The notes under the pieces were generated by a model. That model was not told the origin of the DNA and did no database searches. It saw nothing but the letters and a program-made list of their open reading frames with translations. From the NCBI GenBank assembly GCA_006383075.2, contig SMNH02000003.1, positions 426,496 to 490,495 on the forward strand: DNA of 64,000 nucleotides, in the 5' to 3' direction. The number at the start of each line of letters is the position of its first letter. The stretch's first letter is position 1. A program made the position numbers and the translations under genes. Below, piece by piece: positions 9,080 to 16,830 of this stretch. Origin of the DNA: Kordia sp. TARA_039_SRF (lineage in GTDB: Bacteria > Bacteroidota > Bacteroidia > Flavobacteriales > Flavobacteriaceae).

Positions 9080-9853
9080 ATGAAAATACGTTATAGACAT
9101 AAAGAAAAAGCAAAAAATGCCAAATTAGAGCAAGAAAATTATCAAGTTCTTGGATATGGAGATTTTAGTACTGAGTCGAATATATTTCTTATTGCAAATG
9201 ACGAATTGAAAATTTTGAATTTTGACCAAACTTCTGTTGAAATAATTGATGATGATTTATCTGAATACGTAAGAAGAGATGATTTGAATTATGGTAAAAG
9301 GTTCTATTTAAACTCTAAATTAAATCAAGTTAGAAATGATTTAATTAAGTATTCTGATTTAACATTTTCATCAATTTGGAATTTTAGTAGAAACTATAAA
9401 TTTTTTAAGGAAAGTAATTATGAGATATCCGACTTTTATAAAGATTATGTTTTGAATGAGGAATATAAACTAAATCTAATTGAAGGTTTTCTGATTTTTG
9501 CGAACGATTATGTTGATAGAAAATTTGGAGTAGACCATTACAGAGAAGCCTTTAATTTTTACAAAACTGAATCTTTGGAATTATTAGTTCAAAAAAAAAC
9601 AGATGACATTCAGTTTTTTGAAAGTAAAAGTTATTCAAATACACTAATGAACTTTATTAGTGAGACTTTGTGGGACGAAAATCAGAATGAGGAAAAATCT
9701 AAAAGCCATAGACTTCATTTTTTTTGGCTAATTGACTCTCTATTTTTAGAAGAAATAACAAGTATTCAACGTTTAAAAACTTTTTATGATGATTGTCTTA
9801 TTATAGAATATAACAAGAATTATTATGTTCTTAATAAATATTGGTGGGGATAA
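9080..9853 (+). CDS. Hypothetical protein of unknown family
   Basis: 257 residues, soluble, rich in Tyr, Asn, Phe and acidic residues. No signal peptide, membrane segment or catalytic motif is recognised. The N-terminal 30 residues are basic. Helix-like stretches dominate from ~100 to the end (for example the segment around NLIEGFLIFANDYVDRKFG). It starts directly after a cassette-border half-site and is very AT-rich, like its neighbours, and unlike the housekeeping genes from 10875 on. No function can be assigned. Confidence 0.5.
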   Translation: MKIRYRHKEKAKNAKLEQENYQVLGYGDFSTESNIFLIANDELKILNFDQTSVEIIDDDLSEYVRRDDLNYGKRFYLNSKLNQVRNDLIKYSDLTFSSIWNFSRNYKFFKESNYEISDFYKDYVLNEEYKLNLIEGFLIFANDYVDRKFGVDHYREAFNFYKTESLELLVQKKTDDIQFFESKSYSNTLMNFISETLWDENQNEEKSKSHRLHFFWLIDSLFLEEITSIQRLKTFYDDCLIIEYNKNYYVLNKYWWG

Positions 9854-9860
9854 TAAAAGC

Positions 9861-9998
9861 CGAACGAACAACACGGTATATAAGCAATAGCGAGACAGTG
9901 CAAAAACCAATCGAAATGACTTTTAATAAATTTTGTACATTAGCCAAACGGCAGTAGTTTTAAGTGCTACTGCATATATACTTTATCGTTGTAATGCA
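9861..9998. repeat. Cassette-border inverted repeat, site 4
   Basis: The left side has GAACAACACGGTATATAAG after the preceding stop; the right side has ATATAC (9976-9981) and GTTGTAATGCATTA (9988-10001). A small inner stem GCAGTAG/CTACTGC lies between. The outer right box is repeated in inverted form after the next gene (AACGCATTACAAC, 10585-10598), so the metallophosphoesterase gene is bracketed by inverted boxes. Confidence 0.5.
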
Positions 9999-10015
9999 TT
10001 AGAACAAAAATAAAA

Positions 10016-10582
10016 ATGAGTAAAATATATTTTACATCTGACCACCATTTTGGACATTCAAATATTATAAAGTTCTGTGAAAGACCATTTGCGAATATTG
10101 AAGAAATGAATGAGACTTTGATTGAACGATGGAATGAGAAAATAAAACCAGAAGACGAAGTCTATCATATTGGCGATTTTGCAATGACTAAGGATAACGA
10201 ATTAGTAGCAGACATATTAGACAGATTGAATGGTACAAAATATTTGATAGTAGGAAATCACGAAGGTCCTGCTTTGAATAATAGAAAGAAATTTAAATGG
10301 ATTAAAGAATATCACGAATTAAAAGTAAAAGATTCTGATTGTAAAAATGGTGTTCAACGAATAATTCTATTTCATTATGCAATGAGAGTTTGGAGAAGTG
10401 ATTTTAGGGGAACTTGGCATTTATATGGACATAGCCACGGAAATTTACCTGACAAAGAAGATAGGTTAGCCTTTGATATAGGTGTAGATTGTCATAATTT
10501 TTATCCTTTGTCATATGAAGAAGTTAAAGCAATTATGAAGACGAAAAAGTGGAAACCGCCATTTGATAATATTGAAATATAA
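10016..10582 (+). CDS. Calcineurin-like metallophosphoesterase
   Basis: 188 residues covering one complete metallophosphoesterase domain. The metal-binding motifs are all visible in order: SDHHFGH (Asp9, His11), IGDFA (Asp54), VGNHE (Asn81-His82), LFHYAM (His120) and YGHSHG (His139, His141). It is a small stand-alone phosphatase or nuclease-type hydrolase; substrates in this family range from phosphodiesters to nucleotides and cannot be read from sequence. The DHHFGH start resembles phage- and plasmid-borne small members. It is bracketed by inverted half-sites at 9988-10001 and 10585-10598, consistent with a captured cassette. Confidence 0.85.
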   Translation: MSKIYFTSDHHFGHSNIIKFCERPFANIEEMNETLIERWNEKIKPEDEVYHIGDFAMTKDNELVADILDRLNGTKYLIVGNHEGPALNNRKKFKWIKEYHELKVKDSDCKNGVQRIILFHYAMRVWRSDFRGTWHLYGHSHGNLPDKEDRLAFDIGVDCHNFYPLSYEEVKAIMKTKKWKPPFDNIEI

Positions 10583-10874
10583 TAACGCATTACAACAATA
10601 GCTGTAATAACGCAACCCAGCAAAAATCTGAATTTTAAACAATTAAAAACTGAGGAATGTAAGTCAAATAGTGCTCAAATGTTCTTACTCAAAACCTGAA
10701 TTACAAAAAATTGGAACAACAAGCTAAAAACACCACTCAAATAACTAAAAATCAATAAATTGAGTAAAGCAAAAAAAATCTAAAAGTGACAGCAAAAAAC
10801 CTTGAATCATTGAATTTTTAAATCATCGAATTGAGCGAAGCGAACAGCGACAGCGGTTTAAAAGCGAAGCGCCT
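10583..10874. other. Intergenic end of the accessory stretch
   Basis: About 290 bases. It begins with the inverted copy of site 4 (10585-10598) and continues as AT-rich sequence. The end (10830-10870) carries several GCGAAGCG-type short repeats. No coding frame or RNA gene recognised. Confidence 0.4.
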
Positions 10875-11315
10875 CTAAAACTCCTCATGCTTAATTTTCC
10901 GCTGATAATAAAAAGCAGGCAACAAAATCAACACAAAAAGTGGCTGAATTAAAAAGCGGCGAACGTAAAAGGTGAGTAAATAATCTTCTGCTAAATCGTG
11001 TTTTATCAAATAAAAATACAGCGAACTCAAAATGATAAAAGCGACCAAGTATAATCCTAAGGAGAATTTTACAACTCCTTTATTTTCAAAAGCTACGTAA
11101 ATAATTGTTAAGGAAACCAAGGTATTCAAACCATAGCGAAATACGTGACTCAAAAAGAGCTGCCACGTTTCATATGCGGGAATGGTTCCCTGAAAATAAT
11201 CATACTTAAAAAAGTTCAAAAACGGATCGTAAAATAATTGGTATTCAAACGCACGAATCAACACCAACAACCCAAAAAGGAATCCAATAACGATATATTT
11301 CCAAATCTTTTTCAT
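10875..11315 (-). CDS. Exosortase F system-associated membrane protein
   Basis: 146 residues with about four predicted membrane segments (~7-24, 50-70, 80-103, 120-138) and a basic C-terminus. It starts immediately after the stop of the exosortase gene (no gap), and in Flavobacteriaceae a small membrane protein of this size and topology is the usual partner of exosortase F. Its biochemical role is not established. Recognition rests on position plus the segment YDPFLNFFKYDYF, which is typical for the family as I remember it. Confidence 0.75.
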   Translation of the reverse strand: MKKIWKYIVIGFLFGLLVLIRAFEYQLFYDPFLNFFKYDYFQGTIPAYETWQLFLSHVFRYGLNTLVSLTIIYVAFENKGVVKFSLGLYLVAFIILSSLYFYLIKHDLAEDYLLTFYVRRFLIQPLFVLILLPAFYYQRKIKHEEF

Positions 11316-11843
11316 CTACTTCTTTGAAAATTTTTGCACCCACAACATCCACAATAAAAACACCATTCCGTAAATAATCGTCGGAAACACAATTTGATGC
11401 AACAGATATTCTTGGTCGGGAAAACTGTACAATCCGATGCCTAAAATCACAATTCGAATCAAATTTGCTAGATAGACCAACACACTTCCTGCCAAGAGAA
11501 ATAAGATTGTATTTTTTAAATTTCCCGTAAAAGCAATCACAAACGTAATAAACAAAATCAACACACTAATCGAATTGCAACCTTCTACAATGCGTCCCAC
11601 ATAATTGCCATGTACCAACAATTTCATCGTTGGCTCCGACTCGTGCATTTCAACATTGGCTTCATAACCTAAGGTATTAATAATACTTTTCGTTTGCTGT
11701 GCCACCATGCGCGTTACGCCATCAGGCTCGCCTTCAAAATTGGACAAATACAAACTATACACGTACGTCAAAATCGCATACACGACAAAAAACTTGACGA
11801 TAAAACCCAGTGCTGATTTATATTTTTGAATGCTTTTAAACAC
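11316..11843 (-). CDS. xrtF: Exosortase family protein XrtF
   Basis: 175 residues, a polytopic inner-membrane cysteine transpeptidase-like protein. The three active-site residues expected for exosortases are present: Cys89 in VEGCNSISV, Arg130 in NLIRIVILG and His149 in LLHQIVFP. The length matches the short flavobacterial XrtF type rather than the larger proteobacterial exosortases. It forms a two-gene unit with the downstream membrane protein and is transcribed divergently from the GAF gene. Exosortases process proteins with C-terminal sorting signals at the membrane; no obvious substrate was seen in this window. Confidence 0.9.
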   Translation of the reverse strand: MFKSIQKYKSALGFIVKFFVVYAILTYVYSLYLSNFEGEPDGVTRMVAQQTKSIINTLGYEANVEMHESEPTMKLLVHGNYVGRIVEGCNSISVLILFITFVIAFTGNLKNTILFLLAGSVLVYLANLIRIVILGIGLYSFPDQEYLLHQIVFPTIIYGMVFLLWMLWVQKFSKK

Positions 11844-11981
11844 GTTGAAGTATTACATTTTATGGATTACAAACATACTCCAAAACCTTTAAAATATCAC
11901 ATTTTCAACAAGTTTTGTCGAATTCAGTATTTCTGTGATTTTATTCTTTATGTTGTGAAAGATTTTTAGCTTTTTTTCGAC

Positions 11982-11989
11982 TATTTTTG
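11982..11989 (+). promoter_or_regulatory. Bacteroidetes -7 box (TATTTTTG)
   Basis: Exact match to the TAnnTTTG consensus, 23 bases before the start codon of the GAF gene. A -33 TTG element is not well placed, so strength is uncertain. Confidence 0.45.
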
Positions 11990-12011
11990 TCTATCATTAA
12001 AGAAAAATTAC

Positions 12012-12470
12012 ATGAAATTCGAATCATACAAGCCTGAAATAACAAATATCATTTCCACAGAAAATCTATCCGTAGATGACCGATTGACCAAAGTATGTCA
12101 AGTACTCCAAGAAAATATTGCACATTACGACTGGGTTGGATTTTACTTTAAAAACGGTGACAAACCCGAATTAAAATTACGTGCCTTCGCAGGCGAACCA
12201 ACAGACCACACCATCATTCCATTTGGAAAAGGAATTTGTGGACAAGTCGCGGTTTCCAATGAAAACTTCTTAGTGCCAGACGTAAAAGCGCAAGACAATT
12301 ATATTGCCTGTAGTATTCATGTAAAAGCAGAAATCGTGATTCCATTGTTTGTCAACGGTGAAAACATCGGGCAAATTGATATCGACTCACACACACCTGA
12401 TCCTTTTGACAAGGAAGACGAAGAATTTTTGGAATTTATCAATGCGAAGGTTGCGGAGATTCTATCTTAG
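12012..12470 (+). CDS. GAF-domain protein, free methionine-R-sulfoxide reductase type
   Basis: 152 residues forming a single GAF domain. The motifs FGKGICGQVA (Cys76) and NYIACS (Cys100), followed by EIVIPL and IGQIDIDSH, match the free Met-(R)-sulfoxide reductase family (fRMsr), in which cysteines at these places do the catalysis and resolving. The third cysteine present in the E. coli enzyme is not seen, but two-cysteine versions exist. It would act in the cytoplasm in repair of oxidised free methionine. Assignment to fRMsr rather than a generic GAF sensor rests on the two cysteines and on the lack of any other domain. Confidence 0.75.
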   Translation: MKFESYKPEITNIISTENLSVDDRLTKVCQVLQENIAHYDWVGFYFKNGDKPELKLRAFAGEPTDHTIIPFGKGICGQVAVSNENFLVPDVKAQDNYIACSIHVKAEIVIPLFVNGENIGQIDIDSHTPDPFDKEDEEFLEFINAKVAEILS

Positions 12471-12858
12471 AAAAATAGTTCTCTAATTTTATAAAGTCCT
12501 GAAATTCATAGCAGTTCTCGATACATTTTTCTAGCGAAAAACACTCGAACAGACGTTTTGAAATTGAACACAACCCGTCACTTCGAGTGAAATTTCGAAG
12601 AAATTTAGTATCGAGAAGTACTTTGAAACGAAATCAGTACTGAGAAGTTAGTGGTGAGTAGTGAGATACCTTCACGAGAAACGTTCAGTAAATTAAAAAA
12701 TACGTTTGTCAGTTTTTTTTAGACGAATTCAAACAAAAAAGAACACATTTCGTTACATCCCAAATTTCTCCCATAAATAATTCCATAAGAGCGTGTTTTT
12801 TTCGTGTGAATTAGTACTTTTGCAGCTTCACACAACACAATTAAACAACTCAATTAGA
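12471..12858. other. Intergenic region with palindromic dispersed repeat
   Basis: About 390 bases. The left arm near 12513-12550 (TTCTCGATACATTTTTC through AACACTCGAAC) and the right arm near 12577-12618 (CACTTCGAGTG through TAGTATCGAGAAG) are imperfect inverted repeats, a type of dispersed palindrome frequent in flavobacterial genomes. The rest holds the purH promoter. No gene seen. Confidence 0.55.
12815..12822 (+). promoter_or_regulatory. Bacteroidetes -7 box before purH (TACTTTTG)
   Basis: Exact TAnnTTTG match located 37 bases before the chosen purH start at 12859. It lies inside the longer open frame that begins at 12793, which argues for the later start. Confidence 0.55.
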
Positions 12859-14391
12859 ATGAATTCCCAAAAACAAGCGAAATCAGCTTTAATTTCGGTT
12901 TTTAGTAAAGATGGTTTAGCTCCCATTGCACAAAAATTACACGACTTAGGCGTAACAATTTACTCTACCGGAGGCACAGAAAAATTTATCAAAGACCTTG
13001 GTATTCCTGTCGTTCCTGTAGAAGATGTAACCTCCTATCCTTCCATTTTGGGCGGACGCGTAAAAACATTGCACCCAAAAGTATTTGGTGGTATATTAAA
13101 TCGTCAAAACAATGAAAGTGATGTTGCCGAATTGGCACAATATGAAATTCCACAAATCGATATTGTCATTGTAGACTTATATCCGTTTGAAAAAACTGTT
13201 GCTTCTGGCGCAAGTGAGCAAGATATCATTGAGAAAATTGATATTGGAGGAATTTCCCTCATCAGAGCAGCTGCGAAAAACTTTGCAGACGTGATGTGCG
13301 TTTCTTCCGTAAACGATTATGCAGACTTTTTAAACTTGTTAGAAACGCAAGAAGGTGCTTTTTCTTTGGCAGATAGAAAAGCCTTTGCGGCAAAAGCATT
13401 CAATGTGTCTTCGCATTACGATACCGCAATTTTTAACTATTTCAATCACGATCATTCAATTCCTTCGTTGAAAATCAGCGAAACACAAGGAAAAGTATTG
13501 CGTTACGGAGAAAATCCACACCAACGCGGATTCTTCTTTGGAAACTTTGACGAAATGTTTGAAAAGTTACACGGAAAAGAACTCAGCTACAACAACTTAC
13601 TAGACGTTGACGCTGCCGTAAACTTGATGAACGAATTTATTGGAGACGATCCAACATTTGCGATTTTAAAACACAACAATGCTTGCGGATTTGCCACACG
13701 CGCAACCATTCACCAAGCGTATGTAGATGCTTTAGCGGGCGACCCTGTATCTGCTTTTGGTGGAATTTTAATCGCGAATACGAAAATTGATAAAGCTACG
13801 GCTGAAGAAATTCACAAACTTTTCTGTGAAGTTGTCATTGCGCCATCGTACGACGAAGATGCCTTAGCTGTTTTAAAAGGAAAGAAAAACAGAATCATCT
13901 TGATTCAAAACGAAGTAGAATTACCACAAACTCAAGTGAGAACGTGTTTAAATGGTGCGTTGGTTCAAGATAAAGACAATAAAACGGATGCGGTTGAAGA
14001 TTTAACCTATCCAACAAACAATAAACCAACAGATTCGCAGTTAGAAGATTTATTATTTGCGTCTAAAATTTGCAAGCATACAAAATCGAACACGATTGTG
14101 TTGGTCAAAAACAAACAATTGTGTGCCAGCGGAACTGGACAAACAAGTCGTGTAGATGCCTTACGTCAATCGATTGAAAAAGCAAACAATTTCAAATTTG
14201 ATTTAGAAGGAGCTGTCATGGCGAGTGATGCATTTTTCCCTTTTCCAGACTGTGTAGAAATCGCAGACAACGCAGGAATAAAAGCAGTAATTCAGCCTGG
14301 TGGTTCTATCAAAGATCAATTAAGTATTGATTACTGTAACGCCAATAATATTGCAATGGTATTTACAGGCACAAGACACTTTAAACATTAA
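12859..14391 (+). CDS. purH: Bifunctional AICAR transformylase/IMP cyclohydrolase
   Basis: 510 residues from ATG 12859, the usual PurH length; the frame extends upstream to 12793 but those residues are not conserved and a promoter lies there. The N-terminal MGS-like IMP cyclohydrolase domain shows LISVFSKDGL, YSTGGT and GGRVKTLHPKVFGGIL. The C-terminal transformylase domain shows LRYGENPHQ, ILKHNNACGFA, DPVSAFGGIL and the terminal QPGGSIKD. The enzyme does the last two steps of de novo IMP synthesis (formyl transfer from 10-formyl-THF, then ring closure) in the cytoplasm. KHNNACG replaces the more common KHxNPCG, a mild variation. Confidence 0.97.
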   Translation: MNSQKQAKSALISVFSKDGLAPIAQKLHDLGVTIYSTGGTEKFIKDLGIPVVPVEDVTSYPSILGGRVKTLHPKVFGGILNRQNNESDVAELAQYEIPQIDIVIVDLYPFEKTVASGASEQDIIEKIDIGGISLIRAAAKNFADVMCVSSVNDYADFLNLLETQEGAFSLADRKAFAAKAFNVSSHYDTAIFNYFNHDHSIPSLKISETQGKVLRYGENPHQRGFFFGNFDEMFEKLHGKELSYNNLLDVDAAVNLMNEFIGDDPTFAILKHNNACGFATRATIHQAYVDALAGDPVSAFGGILIANTKIDKATAEEIHKLFCEVVIAPSYDEDALAVLKGKKNRIILIQNEVELPQTQVRTCLNGALVQDKDNKTDAVEDLTYPTNNKPTDSQLEDLLFASKICKHTKSNTIVLVKNKQLCASGTGQTSRVDALRQSIEKANNFKFDLEGAVMASDAFFPFPDCVEIADNAGIKAVIQPGGSIKDQLSIDYCNANNIAMVFTGTRHFKH

Positions 14392-14399
14392 TTTTTTTA

Positions 14400-14407
14400 T
14401 ACCTTTG
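14400..14407 (+). promoter_or_regulatory. Bacteroidetes -7 box before mreB (TACCTTTG)
   Basis: Exact TAnnTTTG match 50 bases before the mreB start and just after the purH stop, so the mre/rod genes probably have their own promoter. The -33 element is weak. Confidence 0.5.
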
Positions 14408-14456
14408 TAAGTCAATAACTTTGAATTACAAATACACTTAATAGCAGACAGAGCAG

Positions 14457-15494
14457 ATGGGATTTTTTGACTTCTTAACCGAGGAAATAGCGATAGATTT
14501 AGGAACGGCAAACACCTTAATCATTCACAATGACAAAGTTGTTGTGGATAGCCCGTCGATTGTCGCCAGGGATCGCATGTCGAATAAAATCATTGCGGTT
14601 GGACAAGAAGCGGCTCGCATGCAAGGAAAAACCCATGAAAACATCAAAACCATTCGTCCGTTAAAAGATGGTGTGATTGCTGATTTTGATGCGTCTGAAA
14701 AAATGATCAGTCTGTTCATAAAAAATATTCCAGCACTAAAAAAGAAATTATTTCCGCCATCATTGCGAATGGTGATTTGTATTCCATCAGGAATTACAGA
14801 AGTGGAAATGCGCGCCGTAAAAGAATCGGCAGAACGTGTTAATGGAAAAGAAGTTTATTTGATACACGAACCAATGGCAGCTGCCATTGGTATCGGTGTC
14901 GATATCATGCAACCAAAAGGAAACATGATTGTTGATATTGGTGGTGGAACTACGGAAATCGCCGTAATCGCTTTGGGCGGAATTGTTTGTGACAAATCTG
15001 TAAAAGTTGCCGGTGACGTATTTACCAACGATATTGTATACTACATGCGTACGCAACACAACTTATATGTGGGAGAACGTACCGCAGAAAAAATTAAGAT
15101 TCAAATTGGTGCTGCGACGGAAGATTTAGAAGTTCCGCCAGAAGAAATGTCGGTTCAAGGACGTGATTTATTGACAGGAAAACCAAAGCAAGTACAAATT
15201 TCCTATCGTGAAGTTGCCAAAGCTTTAGACAAATCTATTTTACGTATTGAAGATGCTGTGATGGAAACGCTATCGCAAACGCCACCAGAATTAGCAGCCG
15301 ATATTTACAATACAGGAATTTATTTAGCGGGCGGCGGTTCTATGCTTCGCGGATTGGACAAACGTCTCTCACAAAAAACGGACTTACCTGTGTATATTGC
15401 TGAAGATCCATTGCGTGCAGTAGTACGCGGAACAGGAATTACACTGAAAAACCTCAACAAATTCAAAAGCGTACTAATTGGGAAGAAGAACTAA
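14457..15494 (+). CDS. mreB: Rod shape-determining protein MreB
   Basis: 345 residues, an actin-fold filament protein that organises lateral wall synthesis at the inner face of the membrane. Phosphate-1 motif IDLGTANTLI near residue 10, phosphate-2 motif VDIGGGTTEIAVI near 160, and the adenosine-binding motif YLAGGGSMLRGL near 290 are all present. It heads the order mreB-mreC-mreD-PBP2-rodA, with 7 bases to mreC and overlaps further down, so a single operon is likely. The N-terminal GFFDFLTEE is a plausible membrane-binding amphipathic start. Confidence 0.98.
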   Translation: MGFFDFLTEEIAIDLGTANTLIIHNDKVVVDSPSIVARDRMSNKIIAVGQEAARMQGKTHENIKTIRPLKDGVIADFDASEKMISLFIKNIPALKKKLFPPSLRMVICIPSGITEVEMRAVKESAERVNGKEVYLIHEPMAAAIGIGVDIMQPKGNMIVDIGGGTTEIAVIALGGIVCDKSVKVAGDVFTNDIVYYMRTQHNLYVGERTAEKIKIQIGAATEDLEVPPEEMSVQGRDLLTGKPKQVQISYREVAKALDKSILRIEDAVMETLSQTPPELAADIYNTGIYLAGGGSMLRGLDKRLSQKTDLPVYIAEDPLRAVVRGTGITLKNLNKFKSVLIGKKN

Positions 15495-15501
15495 GTAAGA
15501 C

Positions 15502-16323
15502 ATGCAACATATCATTAACTTTCTAATCAGGAATAAAAATTTTATTCTGTTTTTGATGTTGTTATGTATTTCATTGCTCTTTACCGTTCAATCGCATTCG
15601 TATCATAAAAGTAAATTTATCAACTCTGCCAATTGGCTTTCGGGCGGTATTTACGAAAAAGCAAATGGAATTTCTTCCTATTTCAATCTAAAGTCAGAAA
15701 ATGAACGTTTGGTAGAAGAAAATCGCCGACTCAAAAACATTCTTTACAACAAAGAAGATAGTCTAAACACTATTCAGTTTGTAGATAGCACTTCCTATCC
15801 GACAGATTATTTATTTCGCTCAGGAAAAATTACCAAAAACAGCTATTCAAGTCGTAACAACATCTTATTGATAAACAAAGGAAGCAACGACAGCATTGCG
15901 ACAGATATGGGCGTTATCAATGCCAAAGGCGTTATTGGAATTGTAGATCGTGTGGGTGGAAGTCACGCAACGGTGATTAGTATTTTAAATTCTATCTCAA
16001 AAATAAATGCCCAACTCAAAAACACCAATCATTTTGGCACACTTTCGTGGGATGGAAAAAATCCAAATATTGTTCAGTTGGAAGACATTGAAAAACTAGC
16101 AAAATTTACCGAAAACGATACGATTATCACGGGTGGAAACTCTACGCTATTTCCAAAAGGCATTCCGATTGGAACGATAAAAGACTTTCAACTCAACACC
16201 CGAGAAAACTTATACAAGATAAACGTGCAATTGTTCAACGACATGACCGATTTGGAACATGTATACATCATTGAAAACCTGCACAGAGAAGAAATTGATA
16301 ACTTATTAGCACCAGAAAACTAA
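15502..16323 (+). CDS. mreC: Rod shape-determining protein MreC
   Basis: 273 residues. One N-terminal membrane segment (~13-31), then a coiled coil (~60-95, with NERLVEENRRLKN) and the two beta-barrel periplasmic domain (~100-260, with GVIGIVDRVGGSHATVISILN). MreC links the MreB filament system to PBP2 in the periplasm. It follows mreB by 7 bases and directly abuts mreD (no intergenic base). Confidence 0.95.
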   Translation: MQHIINFLIRNKNFILFLMLLCISLLFTVQSHSYHKSKFINSANWLSGGIYEKANGISSYFNLKSENERLVEENRRLKNILYNKEDSLNTIQFVDSTSYPTDYLFRSGKITKNSYSSRNNILLINKGSNDSIATDMGVINAKGVIGIVDRVGGSHATVISILNSISKINAQLKNTNHFGTLSWDGKNPNIVQLEDIEKLAKFTENDTIITGGNSTLFPKGIPIGTIKDFQLNTRENLYKINVQLFNDMTDLEHVYIIENLHREEIDNLLAPEN

Positions 16324-16830
16324 ATGGGTTCAGTCATTTTTTGGAATAGCATCCGATTTGTCCTAGCGGTATTAGCGCAGGTGTTGATATGCAATCATAT
16401 TGACTTCTTGGGCTATATCAATCCGTTGGTGTACATTTACTTTATCTTTCTATTTCCGCTAAATGCCAACCGAAGTGCTTTCTTAATCATTGCTTTTTTA
16501 TTGGGACTTACGGTAGATATGTTTTCAGACACAGGCGGCGCACATGCTTTTGCTTGCACTATCATTGCCTACATTCGTCCGTTTGTATTGCGCTTTGCCT
16601 TTGGCGTTAGTTACGAGCATCAATCTGTAAAGCTTGAAAACACAGCGGCAGGACAGCGTTTGGTGTATATTGTCATCTTAACCGTAATTCACCATTTTTT
16701 CTTTTTTCTCTTAGAAATATTTAACATTTCTTCTATCCTAATCATCCTAAGAAATACAGCATTCTTTAGTATATTTACCATTCTAATCATCACACTATCA
16801 ATAACTTTATTTAGTCGAAAAAATTCATGA
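16324..16830 (+). CDS. mreD: Rod shape-determining protein MreD
   Basis: 168 residues with five to six hydrophobic segments filling almost the whole length. Sequence conservation in MreD is low; the call rests on size, topology, the motif GLTVDMFSDTGGAHAFACT and position between mreC and PBP2. The stop overlaps the next start by four bases, which suggests translational coupling. Confidence 0.9.
   Translation: MGSVIFWNSIRFVLAVLAQVLICNHIDFLGYINPLVYIYFIFLFPLNANRSAFLIIAFLLGLTVDMFSDTGGAHAFACTIIAYIRPFVLRFAFGVSYEHQSVKLENTAAGQRLVYIVILTVIHHFFFFLLEIFNISSILIILRNTAFFSIFTILIITLSITLFSRKNS

Noticed and set aside
11316-11843. Archaeosortase or rhomboid protease
   Set aside because: The Cys-Arg-His arrangement, size and the partner gene fit exosortase F.
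12793-12858. N-terminal extension of PurH from the upstream ATG
   Set aside because: Residues are not PurH-like and a good -7 promoter box lies inside this stretch.
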